Assembly: GCA_910579515.1 (NCBI GenBank)
Contig: CAJTUV010000041.1
Location: 1 to 27,808 of the forward strand
Direction: 5' to 3'
Source: an uncultured Hungatella sp.
GTDB taxonomy: Bacteria; Bacillota; Clostridia; Lachnospirales; Lachnospiraceae
Length of the DNA stretch: 27,808 nucleotides
Every line of letters begins with the position of its first letter. The stretch's first letter is position 1. Under the pieces are notes generated by a model that saw only the letters and a list, made by a program, of their open reading frames with translations, ran no database searches and was not told the origin of the DNA. The position numbers and the translations under genes were made by a program. Below, piece by piece: positions 1-6,902 of the stretch.

Positions 1-171
1 AAGGGGGTGGAGGAGAAAGGAATTCAAAAGGGAATTGATAAAGGAATAACAGCTATGATTTTAACACTGAAAGAGCTACAAATATCAAGTGACGTTATTC
101 TGAAACAAATCTGTGAAAAGTTTGGTCTGACAGAAGAAACAGCAGAAACGTACTTAAAAGAAATATGTTAA
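1..171 (+). CDS. C-terminal end of an Rpn-family nuclease/putative transposase (cut by window edge)
   Basis: Frame 1 is open from the first base to a TAA at 169-171, giving 56 residues of a protein whose start lies off the left edge. It reads as a repeated EKGIQKGIDKG stretch followed by a short helical tail ending in FGLTEETAETYLKEIC. Basic KGI repeats followed by a tail of this kind are typical of the C-termini of Rpn family (recombination-promoting nuclease, PD-(D/E)XK fold) proteins, which are very abundant in Lachnospiraceae. The nuclease domain itself is outside the window, so I cannot say whether the gene is intact. A second, broken copy of this tail lies at 339-454. Confidence 0.5.
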   Translation, partial: KGVEEKGIQKGIDKGITAMILTLKELQISSDVILKQICEKFGLTEETAETYLKEIC

Positions 172-173
172 AT

Positions 174-210
174 ATTTCAGGCAGAGTATTTTTTGCGTTC
201 TGTCTGAAAT
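174..210 (+). terminator. Hairpin after the Rpn tail
   Basis: Arms 174-185 and 199-210 are complementary over 12 bp with a single G-U pair and a 13-nt loop rich in T. It starts two bases after the stop codon, as a terminator would, but no clear T-run follows, so it may instead be an mRNA 3' stabiliser. Confidence 0.4.
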
Positions 211-338
211 AATATTACGAGATTTTTCGCACTTAAGGTTGTTAATGAGAGACCAGGAGAAGTTTATCAGACGTTATCAAAGTATCACAGGATAAAGAGT
301 ATCGTCAGGAACTTTATGTGGAATATCATATCATTTAA

Positions 339-454
339 ATGATTTTACCTTGAAAAAGCTACAGATATCGAGTGATGTTATTCTGAAACAAATCTGTGAA
401 AAGTTTGGCCTAACAGAAGAAAATGCAGAAACATACTTAAAAGAAATACGTTAA
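339..454 (+). pseudogene. Second, frameshifted copy of the Rpn 3' end
   Basis: Bases 339-454 repeat 55-171 closely, from ATGATTTTA through a LQISSDVILKQICEKFGL tail to the same TAA and a few bases beyond. Relative to the first copy there is a one-base deletion near 348, which puts a TGA in the reading frame (351-353); the rest of the tail is then out of frame with the ATG. The ~130 bases between the copies can be read as a short run ending DKEYRQELYVEYHII and a stop, possibly another decayed piece of the same family, but that match is weak. No intact gene is seen between 172 and 559. Confidence 0.5.
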
Positions 455-464
455 ATATTTTATG

Positions 465-502
465 CAGAGCAGAAAGGAGTATACCTTTTGGCTCTGTTTT
501 TT
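465..502 (+). terminator. Rho-independent terminator upstream of spoIIIAA
   Basis: CAGAGC (465-470) pairs with GCTCTG (491-496) and AAAGG (473-477) with CCTTT (484-488), followed directly by six T. This is a canonical intrinsic terminator, insulating the spoIIIA operon from the Rpn remnants. Confidence 0.75.
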
Positions 503-511
503 ATATTTCAG

Positions 512-539
512 GAATGTTTTCTCAAGCCCCTCATATATT
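512..539 (+). promoter_or_regulatory. Possible SigE-type promoter of the spoIIIA operon
   Basis: CATATATT at 532-539 resembles the SigE -10 (CATACAHT), and GAATGTTT at 512-519 resembles its -35 (KMATATTT). The spacing is 12 nt, shorter than the usual ~14, and the implied leader is only about 15 nt. spoIIIA is a mother-cell SigE operon in Bacillus, which supports the idea, but the sequence match alone is weak. Confidence 0.3.
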
Positions 540-559
540 GAGAAAAAGGAGGGATTACT

Positions 560-1507
560 GTGGAGAATAAAGACGAGCTGATTAAAATTTTTTCCAGGAA
601 AATAAGAGAAATCCTTGCAAATGCATCGCTGAATTTTGACAAGGTTCAGGAAATCCGCCTGCGTGTTCAGGCTCCGCTTTTGCTGGTTATGGACAACAGG
701 GAGTATTATGTGACAGAGAACGGCAGATTAAGTTCTCAGAGAAAGGAAGCTTATGTGGTCAGTCAGGAAGAGCTAAAAGAGACTATGGAACATATCAGCC
801 GGCATTCTCTGTACGCGTTTGAAGAGGAAGTAAAGCAGGGCTTTCTGACAATCCAGGGAGGTCACCGGATAGGGCTTGCAGGAAAGGCAATTCTGGATGA
901 GCGAGGTATTCGAACCATCAAATACATTTCGTTTTTAAACATCAGACTGGCCCATCAGATTATAGGCTGTGCAGATAGAATCATGCCTTACCTTTACGAG
1001 AACAAAGAAGTGCTTCACACTCTGATCATTTCTCCGCCTAGATGTGGGAAGACTACGCTGCTTCGGGATGTCATACGACAGCTCTCCAATGGGGTTGGGA
1101 GTCAGAAAGGGGTAAATGTGGGAGTGGTGGATGAGCGATCTGAGATAGGAGCCTGTTTCCATGGTGCGCCTCAAAATGATTTGGGGATTCGAACCGATAT
1201 TTTAGACTGCTGTCCCAAGGCAAAGGGGATGATGATGATGATTCGAACCATGTCCCCAAGGGTGATTGCAGTGGATGAAGTGGGAAGCAGGGAGGATTTG
1301 GACGCGATGGAATATGTGATGAACTGTGGCTGTAAACTGGTGGCTACAGTTCATGGAAACTCTGTGGAGGACATGCTGCAAAAGCCAGTGCTGCAAAGAC
1401 TGATTCAGGAGAAAAGATTTGAGAGATATATTCTTTTGGACAACCAGAAAGAGATAGGACACTTGGGCGGAATTTTTGATTCGAGAGGGACATGCTTATG
1501 TGGATGA
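560..1507 (+). CDS. spoIIIAA: Stage III sporulation protein AA (secretion-type ATPase)
   Basis: 315 aa, starting at GTG with an AAGGAGGGA ribosome site 5-6 nt upstream. SpoIIIAA is the ATPase of the mother-cell SpoIIIA complex, which with forespore SpoIIQ forms a channel-like 'feeding tube' needed for SigG activity during engulfment. The P-loop SPPRCGKTTLLRDV lies at about residues 158-171, with Ser where many P-loops have Gly as first residue; the Walker B-like VIAVDE is at 235-240, and an ATVHG motif follows near 260, as in secretion ATPases. It is the first gene of an eight-gene operon and overlaps spoIIIAB. Family assignment is secure from the motifs and the order of the following genes. 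Confidence 0.95.
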   Translation: MENKDELIKIFSRKIREILANASLNFDKVQEIRLRVQAPLLLVMDNREYYVTENGRLSSQRKEAYVVSQEELKETMEHISRHSLYAFEEEVKQGFLTIQGGHRIGLAGKAILDERGIRTIKYISFLNIRLAHQIIGCADRIMPYLYENKEVLHTLIISPPRCGKTTLLRDVIRQLSNGVGSQKGVNVGVVDERSEIGACFHGAPQNDLGIRTDILDCCPKAKGMMMMIRTMSPRVIAVDEVGSREDLDAMEYVMNCGCKLVATVHGNSVEDMLQKPVLQRLIQEKRFERYILLDNQKEIGHLGGIFDSRGTCLCG

Positions 1508-2019
1508 AAGCGGTGGGAAGCCTGTTGGTGACGTTTTCCTGCGGGGCTCTTGGCGCATGGAAGGCAGGTCAGTGGAAGGAACACAGAAAAATGCTGGAAC
1601 AGCTTCGGAAAATGATACTGCTTTTAAAAGGAGAGATCTTGTATGCTCATTCACCTCTGGAAGAGGCTCTGGAGCAGGCAGGGAGAAAATCAGAGGGAGT
1701 ATTGGCCAGCTTTTTTATCCAGGTGGCGAGTCGGATTCAAGACAGAGAAGGAGAAGTGTTTTTTGAATTGTGGAAAGAAGAGATACAGAATCATAAAAGG
1801 AACTTTCTTTTTACAGAGAAAGAATGCGCAGAACTAAAGGCTTTTGGGGAACATTTGGGTTATCTGGACTTGGATATGCAGGAACGGACGATAGCGTTAT
1901 ATCTGGAGCAGCTGGACTTATCCATTGATTATTATCGAAGCCATGAACAGGAACAGACCAAGCTGTTTACCAGTTTGGGAGTGATGGGTGGATTGTTTCT
2001 CTCCATTATTTTGTGTTAG
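1498..2019 (+). CDS. spoIIIAB: Stage III sporulation protein AB
   Basis: About 173 aa. Three in-frame ATGs lie at 1492, 1498 and 1504 inside the 3' end of spoIIIAA; the GAGGGA at 1485-1490 is best spaced for 1498, so I chose that one. A hydrophobic N-terminal segment and a C-terminal membrane segment (LGVMGGLFLSIILC) flank a soluble helical middle rich in Glu and Lys. SpoIIIAB is a bitopic mother-cell membrane component of the SpoIIIA complex with a fold related to GspF-type secretion platform proteins. Length matches the usual ~170 aa. Translationally coupled to spoIIIAA. Confidence 0.93.
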   Translation: MWMKAVGSLLVTFSCGALGAWKAGQWKEHRKMLEQLRKMILLLKGEILYAHSPLEEALEQAGRKSEGVLASFFIQVASRIQDREGEVFFELWKEEIQNHKRNFLFTEKECAELKAFGEHLGYLDLDMQERTIALYLEQLDLSIDYYRSHEQEQTKLFTSLGVMGGLFLSIILC

Positions 2020-2028
2020 GAGGAGAGT

Positions 2029-2223
2029 ATGGGAGTCAATTTGATCTTTAAGATTGCGGCGGTAGGGATTCTGGTTTCCGTTATCTGCCAGGTATTAAAA
2101 CACAGTGGAAGAGAAGAACAAGCTTTTCTCACCAGTCTGGCAGGTCTGATTCTGGTTTTATTCTGGATGGTGCCCTATATCTATGAGTTATTTGAAACCA
2201 TAAAAAATCTGTTTGCGCTGTAA
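2029..2223 (+). CDS. spoIIIAC: Stage III sporulation protein AC
   Basis: 64 aa, two predicted membrane segments (about residues 5-23 and 35-55) joined by a short polar loop containing KHSGREEQ, the typical size and shape of SpoIIIAC. The start has a clean AGGAGAG site. It lies 9 bp after spoIIIAB and just before spoIIIAD, its close partner; both are small integral proteins of the outer forespore membrane complex. Confidence 0.93.
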   Translation: MGVNLIFKIAAVGILVSVICQVLKHSGREEQAFLTSLAGLILVLFWMVPYIYELFETIKNLFAL

Positions 2224-2241
2224 TAGATAGTAGGTGATAAC

Positions 2242-2628
2242 ATGACGGTGGTGACAATCGCGGTTCTGGGGCTGACGGCGGTCTTCTTAGCCATCCAGCT
2301 AAAAGGCATGAAAGGCGAGTACGGAATTTATTTGGTAGCCTGTGCTGGTCTGGTAATCTTTTTTTACGGAATTTCCAAGCTGGAAACCATAGTAGATGTG
2401 GCAAGGCAGGTACAGTCCTACATAAAAATTAACAGCGTTTATATCAGCGCTTTGATGAAGATGATTGGAATAACGTACATCGCAGAATTTGCCTCTGGAA
2501 TTTGCAAGGATGCAGGATACGGTTCTCTGGGAAGCCAGATAGAGATATTTGGAAAACTGTCGATTCTGGCAGTCAGTATGCCCATTCTTCTGGCTCTGAT
2601 GGAGACTGTACAGGGGTTTTTATCATGA
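2242..2628 (+). CDS. spoIIIAD: Stage III sporulation protein AD
   Basis: 128 aa, strongly hydrophobic, with about four membrane segments; the stretch YIAEFASGICKDAGYGSLGS around residues 77-96 is the conserved SpoIIIAC/AD-family signature. The last codons overlap the next gene in an ATGA arrangement (2625-2628), implying translational coupling with spoIIIAE. Ribosome site is weak (AGGTGAT). Role: integral membrane part of the SpoIIIA channel. Confidence 0.93.
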   Translation: MTVVTIAVLGLTAVFLAIQLKGMKGEYGIYLVACAGLVIFFYGISKLETIVDVARQVQSYIKINSVYISALMKMIGITYIAEFASGICKDAGYGSLGSQIEIFGKLSILAVSMPILLALMETVQGFLS

Positions 2629-3833
2629 GACAGAAAAAAATGCTTGTTATGGCAGTGCTTGCCATAGTGTGCTTTTGTTTTTGGGGAGAATCTCTAAGGT
2701 TAGACAGCTTCGGAGCGGCAAAGCCTGGTTCGTTCGACAGCGCTGAGGAGGAGGAAGACTGGGCGGCTTCCGTTTTTCAGGATTCCATGGATCAGTTCGA
2801 TTTTAAAGGTATTGAGGATTATCTTCAGAGCCAGAATCGGGGGATGGACCTTGGGTTTGAAGAGGTGATGGAGTGTTTGCTGAAAGGGGATTTTTCTGAA
2901 CTATGCAGGCGGATTTTAGAGGAATTAAAGCAGATTCTTTTTTCTGAGATTTCTGTCAGTGGACAACTGATGGGACAGATTCTGGCTCTGGGAATCTTGG
3001 GAGCGGTGTTTACCAATTTTTCCAGTGTGTTTAACGGAAGTCAGATTTCAGAGACAGGATTTTATGTCACTTACCTTCTTTTGTTTACCATGCTGACAGC
3101 TGGTCTTGGACAAAGTATTCAGGTGGCTGCGGACACAGTGGGACAGATTCTTCAATTTATGAAAGTTTTGTCGCCGGCTTATTTTTTGGCGGTTGCCTTT
3201 TCAGGCGGAAGTGTGACTGCGGCTGCAACGTATGAATTTACTCTTCTTTTGATTACAGTGGGACAATGGCTGTTGGGCAGCGTTTTGATTCCGGCAGTCA
3301 GAGTGTATTTTTTGCTGGTCTTAGCCAGCAATATGGTAAAGGAGGAATTTTTGTCCCGTATGACAGGACTTTTGGAACAGGCGATTGGGTGGGGGATGAA
3401 AACTCTTTTGGGCGTTCTTTTAGGGTTTCATCTTATACAGGGAATGGTGCTGCCTTATGTAGACTCTCTCAAAGACGGTTCTGTCCAAAAAATCATCAGC
3501 ATGATTCCGGGAGTAGGACAAGGTGCAGCTGCCATAACTCAGATGTTTCTTGGTTCTGGGGTATTGATTAAGAACAGTATCGGTATGGCGGCAGTGGTGA
3601 TTCTTTTGGTTCTGATTTCGATTCCAGTGTTGAAACTGATGGTTTTAATGTTTCTCTACCAATGTATGGCAGCTCTGATGGAGCCTGTGTGTGATAAACG
3701 CCTGGTAGCCTGTATTGCGGCGGCGGCCAAAGGGCATAAACTGCTTCTCCAGATTGTCATGACAGCAGCTCTTTTGCTGGTGATCACTGTGGCCTTGGTA
3801 TGTGCAGGGACCAATGTAACCTACTATGCCTGA
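2625..3833 (+). CDS. spoIIIAE: Stage III sporulation protein AE
   Basis: 402 aa from the ATG in the ATGA overlap with spoIIIAD; the frame stays open further upstream (to 2502), but that would bury the gene in spoIIIAD and add residues without family character. The N-terminus (RQKKMLVMAVLAIVCFCFW) is a signal-peptide-like segment, followed by an acidic soluble region to about residue 110 and then 6-8 membrane segments. The repeated glycine-rich turns, e.g. MIPGVGQGAAAITQMFLGSG, are typical of SpoIIIAE, the largest polytopic subunit of the SpoIIIA complex. Confidence 0.93.
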   Translation: MRQKKMLVMAVLAIVCFCFWGESLRLDSFGAAKPGSFDSAEEEEDWAASVFQDSMDQFDFKGIEDYLQSQNRGMDLGFEEVMECLLKGDFSELCRRILEELKQILFSEISVSGQLMGQILALGILGAVFTNFSSVFNGSQISETGFYVTYLLLFTMLTAGLGQSIQVAADTVGQILQFMKVLSPAYFLAVAFSGGSVTAAATYEFTLLLITVGQWLLGSVLIPAVRVYFLLVLASNMVKEEFLSRMTGLLEQAIGWGMKTLLGVLLGFHLIQGMVLPYVDSLKDGSVQKIISMIPGVGQGAAAITQMFLGSGVLIKNSIGMAAVVILLVLISIPVLKLMVLMFLYQCMAALMEPVCDKRLVACIAAAAKGHKLLLQIVMTAALLLVITVALVCAGTNVTYYA

Positions 3834-3845
3834 CAGGAGGTTTGT

Positions 3846-4484
3846 ATGAAGGTGGTGTATCAGTGGATCAGCAGTATTTTGTGTTTTCTCATTTTTATTA
3901 CCATGGTTATAGCGCTGCTTCCCGCAAAAAAATATGAGAAATACATTCGTTTTTTTACAGGTATGATGTTGATTCTATTGGTAATCAGTCCCCTGACCAA
4001 GGGACTGCGACTGGAGGATCGGATCGCTTATTATTTTGAGACTATTACCTTTCAGAAAGAGTCTCAGGATTTGGAGAGGGAGATTCTGGGGATTGAGACA
4101 CAGCGGCTTTTACGGGTAATCGAGGAGTATGAGGGCGCCGTGGAACGAGATATAAAAGGGATGGCAGAGGATCAGGGTTTTTGCGTGGAAAGTGTGAAAG
4201 CTACGATTGAAAGCGACCGGGATGAGGAGAAATACGGAACTGTGACATACATTGCCATGGTGGTGTCAAAGGATGAAATTCAGGACAGAAACGAGGAGCA
4301 GACAGGAATTGTTGTTGGTTCTGTCGCGATTGAACCGATACAGATTCACAAAGACGAGGATCAGGATGCCATGGAGGATGAACCAGTGGTTTCTGATGAA
4401 GAGGTTTTGCAATTATGCAGAAAGGTGGAGAGGTATTATGGATTGGAAAGCCATGAAGTCGAAATTAAACTTAAAGTCCGGTAA
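3846..4484 (+). CDS. spoIIIAF: Stage III sporulation protein AF
   Basis: 212 aa with two N-terminal membrane segments (about residues 4-26 and 33-54) and a soluble acidic C-terminal domain projecting into the intermembrane space. The start is preceded by AGGAGGTTTGT. In the family the soluble domain has a ring-building-motif fold like that of SpoIIIAG and SpoIIIAH. The last ~47 bp overlap the start of spoIIIAG. Confidence 0.92.
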   Translation: MKVVYQWISSILCFLIFITMVIALLPAKKYEKYIRFFTGMMLILLVISPLTKGLRLEDRIAYYFETITFQKESQDLEREILGIETQRLLRVIEEYEGAVERDIKGMAEDQGFCVESVKATIESDRDEEKYGTVTYIAMVVSKDEIQDRNEEQTGIVVGSVAIEPIQIHKDEDQDAMEDEPVVSDEEVLQLCRKVERYYGLESHEVEIKLKVR

Positions 4485-5028
4485 AAACAAATGGCTGGTT
4501 ATGCTGGCGGTGGGGTTGATTTTTCTGATTTTGGCTTTTCCATTTGGCAGTGAGAAAAAGGAGGACCTAGAAGAGTCTTCTGATTCAGTTTCTTTGCAAC
4601 GAGAGGAGACAGAAACAGCGGCTGCTGCTGTATCGTATGAACGGTTTTTGGAACAAAGACTGGAGGACATTCTAAGTCATGTAGACGGAGTGGGGCAGGT
4701 AGAGGTGATGATTGTCTTAAAATCATCAGAAGAGAAAGTGTGGCGGGTAGATCGGGACACTTCCTATTCTATCACCCAGGAGACTGACCAAAACGGCGGC
4801 AGCAGAAGGGTGGAAAGCCAGGCAGTTACAGAGAACACAATTCTTTCTGGGCAGACCGGAAAGGAGGAGCCTCTTTTGGCAAAGGAGATGAAGCCGGAAA
4901 TCAGCGGTGTGATTATCAGCGCGGAGGGAGGAAAAAGTCCTCAGGTACAGGCAGAAATTTCTGCTGCTGTGGAAGCATTATTTGACGTACCCTCACATAA
5001 AATAAAAGTATTAAAGCGGATAGAATAA
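4438..5028 (+). CDS. spoIIIAG: Stage III sporulation protein AG
   Basis: 196 aa from ATG 4438, preceded by GGTGGAGAGG; the frame is open back to 4252, but that would lie wholly inside spoIIIAF and lacks a ribosome site. One membrane segment at about residues 18-35 (WLVMLAVGLIFLILAFPFG) is followed by a Glu/Ser-rich linker and a ring-forming domain containing ILSHVDGVGQVEVMIVLKSS and a C-terminal VEALFDVPSHKIKVLKR. SpoIIIAG homologues assemble into a large ring in the outer forespore membrane. The 47-bp overlap with spoIIIAF is longer than at the other joints of this operon. Confidence 0.93.
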   Translation: MDWKAMKSKLNLKSGKNKWLVMLAVGLIFLILAFPFGSEKKEDLEESSDSVSLQREETETAAAAVSYERFLEQRLEDILSHVDGVGQVEVMIVLKSSEEKVWRVDRDTSYSITQETDQNGGSRRVESQAVTENTILSGQTGKEEPLLAKEMKPEISGVIISAEGGKSPQVQAEISAAVEALFDVPSHKIKVLKRIE

Positions 5029-5042
5029 AAGGAGTGTCGTGC

Positions 5043-5840
5043 ATGAAGTTCAAAAAAAGGGACTTAAAAGGCGTCAATATGAAAAAACTGTTCCGCAGAA
5101 ACCAGATCATCGTCACTACATTGGCGGTTATGATTGCGGCGGCAGGCTACTTAAACTACACAGGAAAACAGGAATTGGAAGCGGGAAACAGCGCTTTTGA
5201 GGCAGGACTTACAGATATTTCAGATGAGGATATTTTAGCTGAAAACCAAAAGATGTTAGACCTTCAGGGCAGCTATGAGGAAATTCAGAGTCTGGACCAG
5301 GATTTGAGCCAGATTGAGGAAGCGGAATCCGTTTCTGCACAAGAGCTGCAGTCTGTTACTCAAAGCACTGGGCAGCAGTATGCGCAGATGGAAACGGTTC
5401 AGGAACAGGCAGGAATGGAAGGGGGAGCTCAGGCTGGTTTGGAAAATCCGGGAGAAGCGATTCTCACCAGCGGCATGAGCGTTTCAGATTACATAGCCAG
5501 CGTTCAGTTAAGCAGAGAGCAGGTTCGGGCTAAGAATAAGGATACCTTGTTAAATATTATCAACAATACGAATATTGAGGAAGCGGCCAAACAGCAGGCC
5601 ATCCAGGATATGATTGAGCTGACAGAGATTGCAGAGAAGGAAAACGCTGCAGAAACGCTTCTTATGGCAAAGGGATTTTCCGATCCTGTGGTTAGTATCT
5701 CTTCTGACAAAGTAGACGTGGTTGTTAACGCTGCTTCGATCACGGATGCTCAGAGAGCACAGATCGAGGATGTGGTAAAACGAAAAGCAGAAGTAGGAGC
5801 TGACAGCATCATTATCACCCTTTTAAATCTGGCGGAATAA
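5043..5840 (+). CDS. spoIIIAH: Stage III sporulation protein AH
   Basis: 265 aa. I start it at ATG 5043, 8 nt after AAAAGGAG; a GTG at 5034 lies within the ribosome site itself, and ATG 5079 is a further alternative. One membrane anchor at about residues 21-38 is followed by a long Gln/Glu-rich stalk and a C-terminal YscJ/FliF-like domain (from about 200 to the end, with LLMAKGFSDPVVSISSDKVDV). SpoIIIAH binds forespore SpoIIQ across the intermembrane space and links the two halves of the channel. Last gene of the operon; a hairpin follows. Confidence 0.93.
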   Translation: MKFKKRDLKGVNMKKLFRRNQIIVTTLAVMIAAAGYLNYTGKQELEAGNSAFEAGLTDISDEDILAENQKMLDLQGSYEEIQSLDQDLSQIEEAESVSAQELQSVTQSTGQQYAQMETVQEQAGMEGGAQAGLENPGEAILTSGMSVSDYIASVQLSREQVRAKNKDTLLNIINNTNIEEAAKQQAIQDMIELTEIAEKENAAETLLMAKGFSDPVVSISSDKVDVVVNAASITDAQRAQIEDVVKRKAEVGADSIIITLLNLAE

Positions 5841-5859
5841 GCCTCCTGCTTAAAACATG

Positions 5860-5889
5860 AAAAATACCTTTGCAAACAAGAGTATTTTT
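5860..5889 (+). terminator. Hairpin ending the spoIIIA operon, overlapping the Asp23 promoter
   Basis: AAAAATAC (5860-5867) and GTATTTTT (5882-5889) form a perfect 8-bp stem around a 14-nt loop, with the T-run in the 3' arm. The -35 of the next promoter lies in the loop. Confidence 0.45.
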
Positions 5890-5897
5890 GCTATAAT
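5870..5897 (+). promoter_or_regulatory. SigA-type promoter of the Asp23 gene
   Basis: TTGCAA (5870-5875), a 16-nt spacer and a perfect TATAAT (5892-5897), about 35 nt before the GTG start. This gives the housekeeping block its own vegetative promoter, separate from the sporulation operon upstream. Confidence 0.65.
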
Positions 5898-5931
5898 AAG
5901 GCTATTATAGAAATGCAAGGAGGTATTTGTT

Positions 5932-6318
5932 GTGGAAGATATGGAAAGCAGGAATACTCATAAAGTTTATGAAAAAGATAAAATCGGGGAAGTACAAATT
6001 GCAGATGAGGTAGTGGCGATTATCGCAGGTCTGGCTGCCACAGAGGTAAAAGGCGTGGATTCCATGGCCGGAAATATTACCAATGAATTGGTAGGCAAGC
6101 TGGGCATGAAAAATCTTTCCAAGGGCGTCAAGGTTGACGTGACAGAGGAACATGTATCTGTGGATTTGTCTCTGAATATGAAGTATGGATACAATATTCC
6201 AGATGTATCAGAGAAAGTCCAGGAGAAAGTAAAGAGCGCCATAGAGAACATGACAGGATTAAGCGTTTTGGACGTGAATATTAAAATTGCCAGTGTGAAT
6301 ATGGAAGAAGATCACTAA
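5932..6318 (+). CDS. Asp23/Gls24 family envelope stress protein
   Basis: 128 aa, GTG start 8 nt after AAGGAGG; an ATG nine bases downstream is less well spaced. The core, from GEVQIADEVVAIIAGLAATE through VDSMAGN to a C-terminal VSEKVQEKVKSAIENMTG and a final beta strand, is the Asp23 (DUF322) fold, equivalent to B. subtilis YqhY, which also lies just before nusB. YqhY-type proteins are linked to acetyl-CoA carboxylase regulation where accBC are adjacent; accB and accC are absent here. The mechanism of the family is not settled. Confidence 0.9.
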   Translation: MEDMESRNTHKVYEKDKIGEVQIADEVVAIIAGLAATEVKGVDSMAGNITNELVGKLGMKNLSKGVKVDVTEEHVSVDLSLNMKYGYNIPDVSEKVQEKVKSAIENMTGLSVLDVNIKIASVNMEEDH

Positions 6319-6333
6319 GCGCACTCAAGGAGA

Positions 6334-6357
6334 CGCAGCTACTTTTTCGTGGCTGCG
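6334..6357 (+). terminator. Hairpin between the Asp23 gene and nusB
   Basis: CGCAGCTAC (6334-6342) pairs with GTGGCTGCG (6349-6357) with one U-G pair around a short T-rich loop. The 3' side (CCTTTGTC) is a poor T-tract, so partial termination or attenuation before nusB is possible. Confidence 0.45.
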
Positions 6358-6419
6358 CCTTTGTCATGAGATAAAATATATGCGGAAATCGAAAGAGGAA
6401 TCAAACGGGAGGAAGAAGT

Positions 6420-6890
6420 ATGACCAGAAGGGAATTGCGGGAGCATTGCTTTAAAATGTTGTTCTGCGCAGATTTTTATCCGGCAGAGGAGAGAGAGCAG
6501 CAGTTTGAATCTTATTTTGAAGCGCTCCAGGAGGACGAAACGACACCAGAGGGAGTTCTTACGATTCTTCATCAGGGAGTTTCTGACCCAAAGGACCGTC
6601 AGTATTTGGAAACGAAGGCGGCGGCTGTGATTTCCCTGATTCCAGAGCTGGATGACAGAATCAACGAGGTGGCTCAGGGATGGAAGACCAGAAGGATGGG
6701 AAGAGTGGACCTGGCCATTTTGCGGCTTGCTCTCTATGAGATGATTCATGATGAAGAGATTCCGGAAAAAGTGGCGATTAACGAGGCTGTGGAGCTTGCC
6801 AAAAAATTTGGACAAAAGGAGTCCCAAGCTTTTATCAACGGAGTTTTGGCAAAGCTGGTTTCTAATACAGGCCAAAAGGCAAGCGAATGA
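6420..6890 (+). CDS. nusB: Transcription antitermination factor NusB
   Basis: 156 aa, start preceded by GGGAGGAAG. The N-terminal RRELREHCFKMLFCADFY and the C-terminal IPEKVAINEAVELAKKFG / AFINGVLAKL are hallmark NusB segments. NusB binds boxA RNA together with NusE (S10) to build the antitermination complex on rRNA operons. It is all-helical and about 15 residues longer than the shortest homologues. Located 12 bp before xseA; the folD gene that often lies between them in Bacillus is absent. Confidence 0.96.
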   Translation: MTRRELREHCFKMLFCADFYPAEEREQQFESYFEALQEDETTPEGVLTILHQGVSDPKDRQYLETKAAAVISLIPELDDRINEVAQGWKTRRMGRVDLAILRLALYEMIHDEEIPEKVAINEAVELAKKFGQKESQAFINGVLAKLVSNTGQKASE

Positions 6891-6902
6891 TGGGAGCGGA
6901 TT

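Noticed and set aside
2502..2624. Upstream extension of spoIIIAE
   Set aside because: Lies wholly inside spoIIIAD; the ATG at 2625 in an ATGA overlap gives a proper signal-peptide-like N-terminus.
4252..4437. Upstream extension of spoIIIAG
   Set aside because: Inside spoIIIAF with an Arg/Trp-rich shadow translation; ATG 4438 has a good ribosome site and begins just before the membrane anchor.
6339..6875. 178-codon minus-strand frame opposite nusB
   Set aside because: Fully antisense to nusB, no ribosome site, no family resemblance.
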